From contig NZ_AP018150.1 of assembly GCF_003966915.1 (NCBI RefSeq), positions 2,294,001 through 2,358,000 of the forward strand: DNA of 64,000 nt. The letters are read 5' to 3'. Below the pieces are notes generated by a model. The model was not told the DNA's origin and ran no database searches. It saw nothing but the letters and a program-made list of their open reading frames with translations. This stretch comes from Mycoavidus cysteinexigens. GTDB taxonomy: Bacteria; Pseudomonadota; Gammaproteobacteria; Burkholderiales; Burkholderiaceae. Shown piece by piece: positions 17,001 through 27,573 of this stretch. The translations under genes and the position numbers were made by a program. Within the stretch, counting starts at the first letter, position 1. Every line of letters begins with the position of its first letter.

Positions 17001-18978
17001 CAATCGGATTCGGTTGAAAACGGCTTTGGTAGTCCTGGCCCAGATATTCGCTGCGACAACTGATCACCATCTGACCTTGCCAGCCGTCAGACTTATTGAT
17101 GGAATTGCTCACATATAGATTCTGCGTCTGGCGAATCTCATCATAGCCGTCCAAAATAAAGACAAACTTTTCTTTCTTTAATTTCTGGATCTGAAATTCT
17201 GACAGCCCTCTTTTCTTTAATGCTTTGGCAATCAGATCGTGCTCAGGCTTGTCAATACTCGGCAGTGAAATAAACAGCGGAATCGCATCGTCTGCTTTTT
17301 GATGGTCCCATAAGTGCTTTTCTAGGAGGCGGTTGAAGGTGGTTTTGCCTGCCCCAGACTCTCCCGTCAACAAAATCACTTTTTTATCTTTTAGAAAGGC
17401 TTGAGCTTGGGGTAAGAGGCCAAAGGTTTTGCTCTCCCCATTAATACTCGCTCGGCAGCGCGGTTCAACATATAGCTTTAGGGTCTCTTGAAATGCCTCA
17501 TTTTGCGTTAAGGCTAGCGAATACTGTTCTTTCAACGCGGCCCTAGGGTCGGCACGGAACACCTGCAACTGTTCATGTTCTTGCTGCACAGTGGAGGCCA
17601 ATTGCTTGTGCAGCGTGGTCCGTATGTCATCGAAGATACCGTCTAAGAGCTCCGCAAATTCTAGCTTGCCAAAATTTGAATCACTCTTTAAACGGGATAT
17701 AACAGTGCTGTGCCCCGTCCAAAACTTATCCAGAAACGTTTTCGCCTCATTACTGCCCGCTAACAGCCGCTCAATCACCTTAAACAGTACACCATGTGAA
17801 CCTTGGTTCAGATAGACTTCCTCTCCCTTTTGTACTTGCCAATCAAAGCGCAGAGGATCTTCCATCCGCACCGTCGTCGATCTAATAAAATCCTTCAGGC
17901 AGTAGTCATAGCTATTGGGCGTTAACGAAACCGGGATAATCCCGTGCTGACCTTCGCGATACTTTGCGCGAATTTCCAAAAAAGCCATTTCCGTCAATAC
18001 ATGATGGAACTCCGCCCTATATTTTTCCTCTTCGGAAAATTTTTTGATTACCTCACGTAAAGCGGTAGTACCCTTTTGTTGGTTGTCTTGATGATAGGCT
18101 TCTCGATCTTTTTCATAGGCTATTTTAAGCTCATCACAAAACGCTTTATAGGACTGCCCTTTTAGATAGCTTCCTAAGACATCAGAACAACACACAATCA
18201 CCTTATCCACCGGTTTAACATCCGCTCGCAACTGATGGGGCAGCAAACAGAGTTGATTGGTTAAAATGTCTTCTAGCTTGCCATCCTCGTTCAGATTTTC
18301 ATCCGAATTTGCATACGCTTGCCCTATCGGCGTTTGATCCGAATAGAGCGTCACGCCTCGGATTTTTGATAAATGATTGATTAAATATTTAGACGTCGAG
18401 GCCTTCGCTTCTCCGTGCTTTGGATCTGGATTGTCGTGCGCATACACTAAAAAAAGGCTGGGTTTCTTCGACACTTCTAAGGAACTCAGCGTCAACAGCG
18501 CCTTTTTAAACAGATACTCCACCAGATCGCTTTTTTCATGAGCAGATGATGGCGGGGAAGGTATTAAGGTCAATGTGGCCGTCTGAGTCACAGTTGGCGC
18601 AATGCTCGTAAACAGCGACATGACCGGCATAGTCATAGTAGTGGCCGACTTAGTCTCATCATAGCCCCACTTTTGCGCCTTTTTATAGCTCGCCTGCGCC
18701 CTATCGGGTTGCCCTAACTGGTCCAACACCTTGCCATGCTCAAAATACACGGTGGCGATTTTATCCCGCAAGGTTTGATCTGCTAGGGTTTCAGGAGCGT
18801 GCGCCTTTTTCACGGCTTTTTTCATCTGGGATAACGAGGCTTCTGCGTCGTCGCATAATACTAACGCGATCTTGAGATCCTTAGCCTTGCTAGCAGTCTC
18901 TAAGTAAGAGCTCGCGAGATCCAGCGTTTCTTGTAGCGAGAGCACGCTCCGCGATGACGATAAGATGCTATCCAACAT
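14014..18978 (-). CDS. Giant NLR-like protein: TPR, TIR/SEFIR-like, NACHT, pentapeptide, 14 WD40
   Basis: A 1654-residue protein unlike its housekeeping neighbours. Reading from the N-terminus: a TPR-like helix pair (about 90-120); a domain beginning PSLFLVYAHDNPDP (about 170-340) that resembles TIR/SEFIR folds (inference); a NACHT NTPase with P-loop LLTGESGAGKTT (Lys545) and Walker B FILDGYDEIR (Asp610); helical linker; pentapeptide repeats (about 958-1017); and 14 WD40 blades (about 1031-1608), 12 of them nearly identical. The start has AGGA 7 bases upstream. This sensor-NTPase-repeat layout matches NLR/STAND immune or self-recognition proteins and some symbiont effectors. It stands alone between ffh and marC. 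Its partner and target are unknown; phage defence, host interaction or kin recognition are all possible. Confidence 0.85.
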   Translation of the reverse strand: MLDSILSSSRSVLSLQETLDLASSYLETASKAKDLKIALVLCDDAEASLSQMKKAVKKAHAPETLADQTLRDKIATVYFEHGKVLDQLGQPDRAQASYKKAQKWGYDETKSATTMTMPVMSLFTSIAPTVTQTATLTLIPSPPSSAHEKSDLVEYLFKKALLTLSSLEVSKKPSLFLVYAHDNPDPKHGEAKASTSKYLINHLSKIRGVTLYSDQTPIGQAYANSDENLNEDGKLEDILTNQLCLLPHQLRADVKPVDKVIVCCSDVLGSYLKGQSYKAFCDELKIAYEKDREAYHQDNQQKGTTALREVIKKFSEEEKYRAEFHHVLTEMAFLEIRAKYREGQHGIIPVSLTPNSYDYCLKDFIRSTTVRMEDPLRFDWQVQKGEEVYLNQGSHGVLFKVIERLLAGSNEAKTFLDKFWTGHSTVISRLKSDSNFGKLEFAELLDGIFDDIRTTLHKQLASTVQQEHEQLQVFRADPRAALKEQYSLALTQNEAFQETLKLYVEPRCRASINGESKTFGLLPQAQAFLKDKKVILLTGESGAGKTTFNRLLEKHLWDHQKADDAIPLFISLPSIDKPEHDLIAKALKKRGLSEFQIQKLKKEKFVFILDGYDEIRQTQNLYVSNSINKSDGWQGQMVISCRSEYLGQDYQSRFQPNPIEKDKDTAFQEVVVLPFSEKESDHYLKKYVEYNPTGWTAQAYREAFSKQSNLKDLVSNPFLLRVVLEALPYVEEKGKAGSAIQLRMDLYDQFVRQWFERNQQRLSTQNLTGTKKEIFSILSDEGFAQHGIVFVQALAVQVYIENAGKPIVDYSSLNDKGSWKDAFFGREEENQLLREVWPLIRSGTEYRFIHKSLLEYFVARSLFESFDGCMEVSARQRRGSAASVYSFEEHAVLPPKMQRNLSLTPKHWIGDLGIVRLLTNRVQQEPIFKEQLLAIIERSKADKSVRQTAANAMTILTRAGVQFIGADLKGIQIPGADLSFGVFDSAQLQDADLRKATLHMSWLRQANLSGAQMSGVQFGEWAYLEEESEVNSCAYSPDGKTCAIGLNNGKIRVYATSNWEKIHTLQGHTDSVLSVVYSPSGAQIASGSLDKTVRLWDAESGAPGHTLQGHTHWVTSVVYSPSGAQIASGSRDNTVRLWDAESGAPGHTLQGHTDYVLSVVYSPSGAQIASGSDDKTVRLWDAESGAPGHTLQGHTSSVRSVVYSPSGLQIASGSDDKTVRLWEAESGAAGHTLQGHTDSVLSVVYSPSGAQIASGSLDKTVRLWDAESGAAGHTLQGHTSYVLSVVYSPSGAQIASGSFDHTVRLWDAESGAAGHTLQGHTNCVNSVVYSPSGAQIASGSYDRTVRLWDAESRAPGHTLQGHTDYVLSVVYSPSGAQIASGSRDNTVRLWDAESGVAGHTLQGHNNRVNSVVYSPSGAQIASGSSDETVRLWEAESGAPGHTLQGHTHWVLSVVYSPSGAQIASGSLDNTVRLWDAESGAPGHTLQGHTNCVNSVVYSPSGAQIASGSSDHTVRLWDAESGAAGHTLQGHTSDVLSVVYLPSGAQIASGSDDNTVRLWDVASGKCRAVIKGFGGRVNSVAWKSTLEGIYLLTGSDDKLVRQWQVVGGGDEVQARLNWMSPHSELNVRDSVLDGVKGLSEVNRSLLKQRGVAPSY
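14285..15795 (-). repeat. Array of twelve 126-bp WD40-coding repeats
   Basis: The marker CCTTGTAAGGT or a one-base variant occurs at 14393, 14519, 14645, 14771, 14897, 15023, 15149, 15275, 15401, 15527, 15653 and 15779, exactly 126 bp apart each time. Each unit encodes one 42-residue WD40 blade. Units are almost identical except at codons for the two residues after GHT, the residue after the next Val, and the residues on either side of the Asp in GSxDxTVRLW. A whole-unit gain or loss keeps the reading frame. Confidence 0.95.
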
Positions 18979-19077
18979 AGTGTTATCCTGTTATTTTCTA
19001 TGGTTGGGATTGTAATACGGCACGATTGCAGGTTGTTACACCTAGCCTTGTGCGTTCAGCCCAAGGCTAGGCTGACT

Positions 19078-19674
19078 TCAAAGTTGGCGAATAAAGCTCC
19101 GCATTCCAGCTAGGATCATTTCCACCGAAATCGCAATTAACACCAACCCCATCAAACGCTCCAACGCGATCACGGTGCGCGGCCCCATCAGACGTTGAAT
19201 CCGTTCAGCTAAAATCAACACAAAGGCACAGGCCACCATGGTGACTGTCAATGCGCCAATCCATTCAATGGTCTGTCCAGGCCCCTGAGAAGAGAGCAAC
19301 ATAACCGTCGCCATTGCGGAGGGCCCAGCCAGGGCGGGAATCGCCAGTGGCACAATCAACGGTTCACCCACCACCTCCAAATTCATGCGATCGTCGGCTG
19401 CCGGAAAAACCATGCGCAGCGCAATTAAAAACAAGATAATGCCGCCCGCCAATTGCAACGATATATCCGTCAAATGCATTAAACGCAAAAAGTGCTCGCC
19501 CAGCAGCAGAAAAATCAGCAACGTCATAAAAGCAATGCCAACTTCACGCAATACGACCCATCCGCGCCGCTCGGCCGCAACGTTGCGTAGCGCGTTAATA
19601 AAAATCGGAATATTACCCAGCGGATCAACAATCAAAATCAATAAAATGGTTGCTGTCAAAAAATCATATTGCAC
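19078..19674 (-). CDS. MarC-family inner-membrane protein
   Basis: A 198-residue membrane protein with six hydrophobic segments. The family motif is LIVDPLGNIPIFI near the N-terminus, and VPLAIPALAGPSAMATV in the second half is the internal-repeat copy. Function of MarC/UPF0056 proteins is unknown; the older link to multiple antibiotic resistance is not supported. The start is GTG, preceded by AAGGA at 7 bases. It begins 12 bp after the proS stop, so the two are likely co-transcribed. Confidence 0.88.
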   Translation of the reverse strand: MQYDFLTATILLILIVDPLGNIPIFINALRNVAAERRGWVVLREVGIAFMTLLIFLLLGEHFLRLMHLTDISLQLAGGIILFLIALRMVFPAADDRMNLEVVGEPLIVPLAIPALAGPSAMATVMLLSSQGPGQTIEWIGALTVTMVACAFVLILAERIQRLMGPRTVIALERLMGLVLIAISVEMILAGMRSFIRQL

Positions 19675-19686
19675 AATCTTTTCCTT

Positions 19687-21465
19687 TTAATCTTCAAGCG
19701 CTGCTCGAATTTTAGCGGCGACAATTTCTGCTGCCGCCAAACTATCCATGAATATCGGTTGGGCCTCTCGCCGCCCTTGATATTCACACTTGCTCTCTTT
19801 AAGACTGCGCTCGCTAATCACCAGCCGGTGCGGTACCCCGATCAGCTCCCAATCCGCAAACATGACCCCTGGACGCTCGCCGCGATCGTCTAAAATCACA
19901 TCAATGCCCATCTCAAGCAAACTTGCATATAAGCGTTGTGCCGCCACCCGTACCGTTTCGCTACGCTCATAGCCAATCGGACAGATAACGATCTCAAACG
20001 GCGCCATCGCCTCCGGCCAGAGGATGCCGCGCGCATCGAAATTTTGCTCGATAGCCGCACCCAGAATGCGGGTAATGCCAATGCCATAACATCCCATTAC
20101 CACAGGCTGCGCCTTCCCTGATTCATCCAGATAGGTCGCGTTCAATGCCTCTGAATAACGGGTGCCAAGCTGAAAAACGTGTCCTACCTCAATGCCTCGA
20201 CAAATAGCTAGCGTCCCCTTCCCATCTGGCGCAGGGTCCCCTTCCACGACATTACGCAGGTCAGCCACCATGGGCTCCGGCAAATCACGGCCCCAATTCA
20301 CCCCGGTTAAATGAAAGCCCGCGTCATTCGCCCCAACAATAAAATCGCTCATCATAGCGACCGTACGATCGGCCAATACTTTGACCGGCTTTTGCATGCC
20401 CAGCGGCCCCAAATAGCCTGGCGCTGCACCAAAGTATTCGATAATTTCCGCCTCACTCGCCAAGCGATAGCCTGTAGCGCCTGGCAGTTTGCCCAATTTC
20501 ACTTCATTCAGCGTATGATCGCCACGCAATAGCAACAACCAAATGTGCGGCGCTGCAGCGCCATTTTGCTTAGCTGTGAGTGGATTAGCCTCAGCCTGCG
20601 CGGGGGCGTCGATAGCCAGCACAATCGATTTAACTGTACGCTCCAGCGGAACGCCAAGCAGCGCAGCGACACTTTCACATTTTTCTGCAGCCGGTGTAGC
20701 CACCTTAGTCAGGGTCTCTTGCGGCGCGGCGCGTTGCTCAATTAATGGCAGTGCATCAGCTGCTTCAACGTTGGCAGCGTAGTCCGACGTTGGGCAATAA
20801 GCAATGCTGTCTTCGCCGGTGTCCGCAATCACATGGAATTCATGCGAGCCTGACCCGCCTATCGAGCCATTATCAGCCGCCACCGCCCGGAACACTAAGC
20901 CAAGTCGCTTAAAAATACGTTCATAAGCTGCATACATTTTCTGGTATGAACGCTCTAAGCCGGCCTTATCCTGGTCAAACGAATACGCATCTTTCATGAT
21001 AAATTCACGGCCGCGCATCACCCCAAAGCGGGGACGAATTTCATCGCGAAATTTGGTTTGGATTTGATAAAAAGTCACCGGCATTTGCCGATAACTCTTA
21101 ATTTCCTTACGGGCAATATCCGTGATGACTTCTTCATGCGTAGGCCCAATCACAAAATCGCGCTGATGGCGATCTTTCAAGCGCAGCAACTCCGGCCCAT
21201 ATTGCGCCCAACGCCCCGATTCTTGCCATAGTTCAGCAGGCTGTACGGCAGGCATCAGCAATTCCAGCGCGTCGGCTCGGTTCATCTCCTCACGGACGAT
21301 CGCTTCAATTTTACGCACCGAACGTAAAGCCAGTGGCATATAGGTATAAATACCACCCGCGATACGCCGAATCATGCCCGCGCGCAGCATAAGCTGATGA
21401 CTGACAATCTCCGCATCGGCAGGCGCGTCTTTAAGTGTATGGATAAAAAAACCAGAGGCCTTCAT
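19687..21465 (-). CDS. proS: Prolyl-tRNA synthetase
   Basis: A 592-residue class II aminoacyl-tRNA synthetase of the bacterial type with a YbaK-like editing insertion (about 225-400) that clears Ala-tRNA(Pro). Class II motifs are visible: [19 protein letters not shown] (motif 1 region), [19 protein letters not shown] (motif 2) and [13 protein letters not shown] (motif 3). The anticodon-binding domain at the C-terminus includes [18 protein letters not shown]. Start [19 protein letters not shown] is standard. MarC follows in the same direction; rppH is divergent. Confidence 0.97.
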   Translation of the reverse strand: MKASGFFIHTLKDAPADAEIVSHQLMLRAGMIRRIAGGIYTYMPLALRSVRKIEAIVREEMNRADALELLMPAVQPAELWQESGRWAQYGPELLRLKDRHQRDFVIGPTHEEVITDIARKEIKSYRQMPVTFYQIQTKFRDEIRPRFGVMRGREFIMKDAYSFDQDKAGLERSYQKMYAAYERIFKRLGLVFRAVAADNGSIGGSGSHEFHVIADTGEDSIAYCPTSDYAANVEAADALPLIEQRAAPQETLTKVATPAAEKCESVAALLGVPLERTVKSIVLAIDAPAQAEANPLTAKQNGAAAPHIWLLLLRGDHTLNEVKLGKLPGATGYRLASEAEIIEYFGAAPGYLGPLGMQKPVKVLADRTVAMMSDFIVGANDAGFHLTGVNWGRDLPEPMVADLRNVVEGDPAPDGKGTLAICRGIEVGHVFQLGTRYSEALNATYLDESGKAQPVVMGCYGIGITRILGAAIEQNFDARGILWPEAMAPFEIVICPIGYERSETVRVAAQRLYASLLEMGIDVILDDRGERPGVMFADWELIGVPHRLVISERSLKESKCEYQGRREAQPIFMDSLAAAEIVAAKIRAALED

Positions 21466-21574
21466 TTAAATTTCCCAGCAGTAGGGTTAAAAACAAGCAC
21501 AGTAGACTAAGATCGTGCACTGCGCCTGCGATTGTTTATAATCGCGTTATTTTAAAGGATTCAAGGGTAGTTGT

Positions 21575-22134
21575 ATGCTGGATCGCGATGGCTTTCGTCC
21601 AAACGTCGGCATCATTCTCTTAAACGCACGCAATGACGTGTTTTGGGGCAAACGGATCCGCGAGCATTCTTGGCAATTCCCGCAAGGCGGCATCCACTAT
21701 GGCGAAACTCCAATACAAGCAATGTATCGGGAGTTATATGAAGAAATTGGCCTAAAACCCGAACATGTCAAAGTCCTCGGCCGCACACGCGACTGGTTGC
21801 GTTATGAGGTGCCAGACAAATATATTAAGCGCGAAGCGCGTGGCCATTATCGTGGGCAAAAACAAATTTGGTTTTTGTTGCGCATGGTCGGGCGCGACTG
21901 CGATATTTGCTTACGCGCCACCGGACACCCAGAATTCGACGCTTGGCGCTGGCATCAGTATTGGGTACCACGCGAGGCGGTGATTGAATTTAAACGCGAC
22001 GTGTATCAACTGGCGTTAGTTGAGTTAGCGCGCTTTATCCACCATTTGCCCGCACGCGCAGAGAATCGGCTAATCGATGCGACACCATCCACCCTAGTAG
22101 AAAACGGATGCCAACCCTCGCGCAGCGGAGCAGG

Positions 22135-22138
<4 letters not shown>
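21575..22138 (+). CDS. rppH: RNA pyrophosphohydrolase
   Basis: A 187-residue Nudix enzyme that removes pyrophosphate from 5'-triphosphate mRNA ends and so triggers decay. The Nudix box [23 protein letters not shown] covers residues about 38-60. Start [17 protein letters not shown] is the family form. It is divergent from proS, as in other Burkholderiales. A perfect -10 hexamer TATAAT lies at 21537-21542 with no good -35. Its stop codon overlaps the stop of the convergent proB: both use the shared TTAA. Confidence 0.95.
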
Positions 22139-24376
<2,238 letters not shown>

Positions 24377-24529
24377 TCAATCCGCTTTAATTACCCATGC
24401 ACCTAAAAAAATAGGTTACCAATCCATTGTAGTTCTAAAATTGACCATAGTTTGCATCATTTGGCCCGCCTACGCCTCGCGGGGCGACTCGCTACAGTAC
24501 AACCCGCCACGGATTATGTTGACTGCATT

Positions 24530-24569
24530 AATGCAAAAGGCCCCACCTACTGGCGGAGCCTTTTGCATT
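24530..24569 (-). terminator. Rho-independent terminator after rpmA
   Basis: On the minus strand AAAAGGCTCCGCC pairs with GGTGGGGCCTTTT around an AGTA loop, with outer AATGC/GCATT pairs. The two non-Watson-Crick positions are G-U pairs only when read on the minus strand and would be A-C mismatches on the plus strand, which fixes the direction. It ends the rplU-rpmA transcript about 35 bases after rpmA; some read-through into obgE is possible. Confidence 0.85.
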
Positions 24570-24603
24570 GAGCCGGAAAAACCGGATGATAACGTGATCT
24601 GCG

Positions 24604-24867
24604 TTAAGCAGCTACGGCAACCACGTTGACCATCTTTTTGCTCGCTTTACCTTTAATCGTGAAGCGTACGTGACCATCAGTCAACGCAAACAGCGTGTGA
24701 TCTTTACCAATGCCAACATTCTCGCCTGGATGCATACGCGTTCCGCGCTGGCGCACAATAATGCCGCCTGCATTGATTGCTTGGCCGCCATATACCTTAA
24801 CGCCAAGCCGTTTTGACTCTGAGTCGCGGCCATTACGTGATGACCCGCCTGCTTTTTTGTGTGCCAT
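24604..24867 (-). CDS. rpmA: 50S ribosomal protein L27
   Basis: The 87-residue L27 reaches the peptidyl-transferase centre with its N-terminal tail and stabilises tRNA. It begins [20 protein letters not shown], followed by [17 protein letters not shown], both diagnostic. It lies 20 bp after rplU on the same strand with GGAGTTAC-type sequence before the start. A strong terminator follows. Length is standard. Confidence 0.98.
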   Translation of the reverse strand: MAHKKAGGSSRNGRDSESKRLGVKVYGGQAINAGGIIVRQRGTRMHPGENVGIGKDHTLFALTDGHVRFTIKGKASKKMVNVVAVAA

Positions 24868-24887
24868 GAGTAACTCCTTAGACCGCT

Positions 24888-25199
24888 TTAACCGTTAATT
24901 GCGTCAATGCGCACTTCGGTATAGTTCTGCCGATGGCCAGCATGCCTTTGATAGTGCTTGCGACGGCGCATTTTGAAGATGGTAACCTTCTGATGCCGCC
25001 CTTGGGCAACCACGGTAGCCTTGACGCTAGCTCCACTCACCAGTGGCGCGCCGAATCGGATTGATTCGCCTTCGCCAATTGCTAATACCTGGTCGAGAGT
25101 CACTTCTGCGCCAATGTCTGCCGGTATCTGTTCTATTTTCAATTTTTCACCGGCCGCAACTTTATATTGCTTGCCACCGGTTTTTATGACCGCGTACAT
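24888..25199 (-). CDS. rplU: 50S ribosomal protein L21
   Basis: The 103-residue L21 binds 23S rRNA and is encoded with L27. It starts [20 protein letters not shown] and has the C-terminal RNA-binding [16 protein letters not shown] segment. GAGGTAC lies just before the ATG. It is the first gene of the rplU-rpmA operon, with a good sigma-70 promoter at 25266-25294 and a leader of about 60 bases. Confidence 0.98.
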   Translation of the reverse strand: MYAVIKTGGKQYKVAAGEKLKIEQIPADIGAEVTLDQVLAIGEGESIRFGAPLVSGASVKATVVAQGRHQKVTIFKMRRRKHYQRHAGHRQNYTEVRIDAING

Positions 25200-25265
25200 T
25201 GTTGTACCTCATGAATAAATTAAACGTTTAGTTTCTTCGCCTTTCTTGAACGCGAAAAACGCGCT

Positions 25266-25294
25266 ATTGTAACGTGATCTGAAAAAGGAGTCAA
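25266..25294 (-). promoter_or_regulatory. Sigma-70 promoter of rplU-rpmA
   Basis: On the minus strand TTGACT (-35) is separated by 17 bases from TACAAT (-10), each one mismatch from consensus. Transcription would start about 60 bases before the rplU ATG. This is the best-matching promoter seen in the window and fits a ribosomal-protein operon. Confidence 0.8.
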
Positions 25295-25491
25295 AAAGAC
25301 AAATTAGGACGGACGGTCAAACACATCCGGCCATGCCGGCTTTATCTTTTATAAAAAACCTTAGGCGCATCTACCACAACTCTATTTAGCAACTGAATCA
25401 CTCAATGATAAAATACCCGCCACAAAGAATTATCATATCCGTCGGCTAGATAAAATCTAGTCTACCCCTATTGATACAAATGGAGTCCCGG

Positions 25492-26214
25492 GTGGCTTTA
25501 AAACATATTTTTCACCGCATCTTAGCGGCCTTGCTAATCAGTAGCGGCGGGTTATTCAATAGCGCGCACGCTGAAATTCCAACGCCACAAGCCCCAGATA
25601 CAATTGCTGCGCGCGTACAAGCCTGCGCCATCTGTCATGGTAATCAAGGGGAAGGCACCGACAACGACTACTTTCCTCGTTTAGCCGGCAAACCAGCCGA
25701 TTACCTATACAATCAGTTGAAGCATTTTCGTGAGGGACGGCGTAAATATGCGCCGATGAATTACCTCGTGACGTATCTTTCTGATGATTATTTACGCGAA
25801 ATCGCAGTGTATTACGCCAATCTGCGGCCGCCTTATCCAACGCCTGAGCCTTCTAAGATATCGCAGTCAATGCTTGCGCAAGGCAAAAAAATTGCGTTAG
25901 AGGGCGACCGGGCTAAAAACGTACCCGCTTGCATTGCCTGCCATGGTGCAAAACTGACTGGGGCGGAGCCCGCCATTCCAGGTTTAGTGGGCTTACACGC
26001 TGATTACATCAGCGCGCAGCTTGGCGCATGGCGCTCAGGGGTACGCCATGCGGCTGCGCCCGATTGCATGCATACGGTTGCCATCCAGCTCTCTGACGCC
26101 GATATTCGCGCGGTCTCTACCTGGCTTGCGATGCAGCCAGCGCCGCCCGACGCCACTCCCGCTCCAGCAGGCTCGCTCAAACTGCCGCTCACTTGCGGCA
26201 GCCAGCCTCACTGA
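25492..26214 (+). CDS. Di-haem cytochrome c4-like protein
   Basis: A 240-residue periplasmic cytochrome c with two haem sites, CAICH (about residue 37) and CIACH (about 139), in two similar halves, each ending in an ALR/GLVGLHADY-type c4 motif. The start is taken as GTG 25492 because GGAG lies 6 bases upstream and it gives a clean signal peptide ending FNSAHA; an ATG four codons earlier is the alternative. It is followed 37 bp later by a tri-haem cytochrome, so the pair probably forms an electron-transfer chain to a terminal oxidase. The electron donor is not in the window. Confidence 0.88.
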   Translation: MALKHIFHRILAALLISSGGLFNSAHAEIPTPQAPDTIAARVQACAICHGNQGEGTDNDYFPRLAGKPADYLYNQLKHFREGRRKYAPMNYLVTYLSDDYLREIAVYYANLRPPYPTPEPSKISQSMLAQGKKIALEGDRAKNVPACIACHGAKLTGAEPAIPGLVGLHADYISAQLGAWRSGVRHAAAPDCMHTVAIQLSDADIRAVSTWLAMQPAPPDATPAPAGSLKLPLTCGSQPH

Positions 26215-26251
26215 GTTAAAAGCGCCATTTCAGAAAATCAAGGAACTCAGC

Positions 26252-27565
26252 ATGCAACGCAAGACCTTATTTGGATTGTTAGCCGGCGCAGTCGCAGCGC
26301 TCATATTCGTTACAGCGATTGTGCTGCTTCCCATATTCTGGCAAAACAGTAAACCGGCAGTTAGTCACAACGCACCTACGATAATAACGCCCGAGAAGCA
26401 GGCGGAAGTGATCGAGCGCGGCCATTATCTGGCGCGCGCAGGAGATTGCATCGCTTGCCATACGGTACGCGGCGGCCAACAGTTTGCCGGCGGCCTCCCT
26501 ATGCCTACGCCATTTGGCACTCTGTATACGCCCAATATCTCCCCGGATAATGAAACTGGGATCGGCACTTGGAGTTCAGACGATTTTTATCGCGCTATGC
26601 ACAACGGGCGCTCCAAAGACGGCAGCTTGCTCTATCCCGCCTTTCCGTTTACCAGCTATACTAAGGTGACCCGCGACGATTCCGACGCAATCTACGTATA
26701 TCTCCGTTCAGTGCCAGCAATTAAGCAACCGAACCGGCCTAATGAAATGCGCTTTCCGTTCAATAATCGCAGCCTCCTAATCGGGTGGCGCACGCTTTTT
26801 TTCTCTGAAGGCGACTTTAAACCCGATCCAAAGCAATCCGTTGAGTGGAATCGCGGTGCGTATCTGGTTGAAGGCTTAGGTCATTGCGCAATGTGCCATA
26901 CCAGCATTAATGCGCTGGGCGGTTCCGACCAAAGCGCAGCCTTTGGCGGAGGGTTAATTCCGCTGCAGAATTGGTATGCGCCTTCATTAACCTCAAACAA
27001 AGAAACTGGACTGGGCGATTGGAATCTCCAGCATATTGACGATCTGTTAAAAACCGGCGTCTCGCAACGCGGCGCGGTTTTTGGGCCAATGGCTGAGGTC
27101 GTGCATAATAGCTTGCAATATCTCTCTGATGCAGATATCCGCGCGATGTCGGTGTATTTAAAATCATTGCCACAAAAGGGCGAGCCGCCTGAACCTGTGC
27201 AGCTAGTTACCTCAGCGGCATTTGGCGCAAAGCTTTTTGCCCAAGGCGAAAAAATCTATGTCCAACAGTGCGCAAGCTGCCATGAAGCAGACGGGCGCGG
27301 GCAACCCCCAGCCTATCCACCGCTAGCGAGCAATCAGTCGATTCAAATGCACTCAGCGGTTAACCCCATTCGGATGGTGCTCAATGGCGGCTACCCGCCC
27401 TCCACCACCAATAATCCGCGCCCATACGGAATGCCGCCCTTTGCTCAGCATCTGTCTGACGCGGAAGTCGCGGCGGTGGTCACCTATATCCGCATGGCAT
27501 GGAACAACCACGGTACGCCAGTATCGCCGCAACAGGTCAATGACTTGCGCTCGGCGCCACTCTAA
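26252..27565 (+). CDS. Tri-haem membrane-anchored cytochrome c
   Basis: A 437-residue protein with an N-terminal membrane anchor (LFGLLAGAVAALIFVTAIVLL) and three haem motifs: CIACH (about 67), CAMCH (about 214) and CASCH (about 345). Architecture and motifs such as GTLYTPNISPD and GGGYPP-like C-terminal sequence match the cytochrome subunit of periplasmic alcohol, gluconate or sorbitol dehydrogenases. No flavin or quinoprotein dehydrogenase gene is adjacent, so it may serve a distant partner. AAGGAAC precedes the chosen ATG. Confidence 0.88.
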   Translation: MQRKTLFGLLAGAVAALIFVTAIVLLPIFWQNSKPAVSHNAPTIITPEKQAEVIERGHYLARAGDCIACHTVRGGQQFAGGLPMPTPFGTLYTPNISPDNETGIGTWSSDDFYRAMHNGRSKDGSLLYPAFPFTSYTKVTRDDSDAIYVYLRSVPAIKQPNRPNEMRFPFNNRSLLIGWRTLFFSEGDFKPDPKQSVEWNRGAYLVEGLGHCAMCHTSINALGGSDQSAAFGGGLIPLQNWYAPSLTSNKETGLGDWNLQHIDDLLKTGVSQRGAVFGPMAEVVHNSLQYLSDADIRAMSVYLKSLPQKGEPPEPVQLVTSAAFGAKLFAQGEKIYVQQCASCHEADGRGQPPAYPPLASNQSIQMHSAVNPIRMVLNGGYPPSTTNNPRPYGMPPFAQHLSDAEVAAVVTYIRMAWNNHGTPVSPQQVNDLRSAPL

Positions 27566-27573
27566 CCACCTGC

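Noticed and set aside
26021-26251. An earlier start for the tri-haem cytochrome, within the preceding gene
   Set aside because: It would bury the signal-anchor; the ATG at 26252 has AAGGAAC upstream and begins right before the membrane segment.
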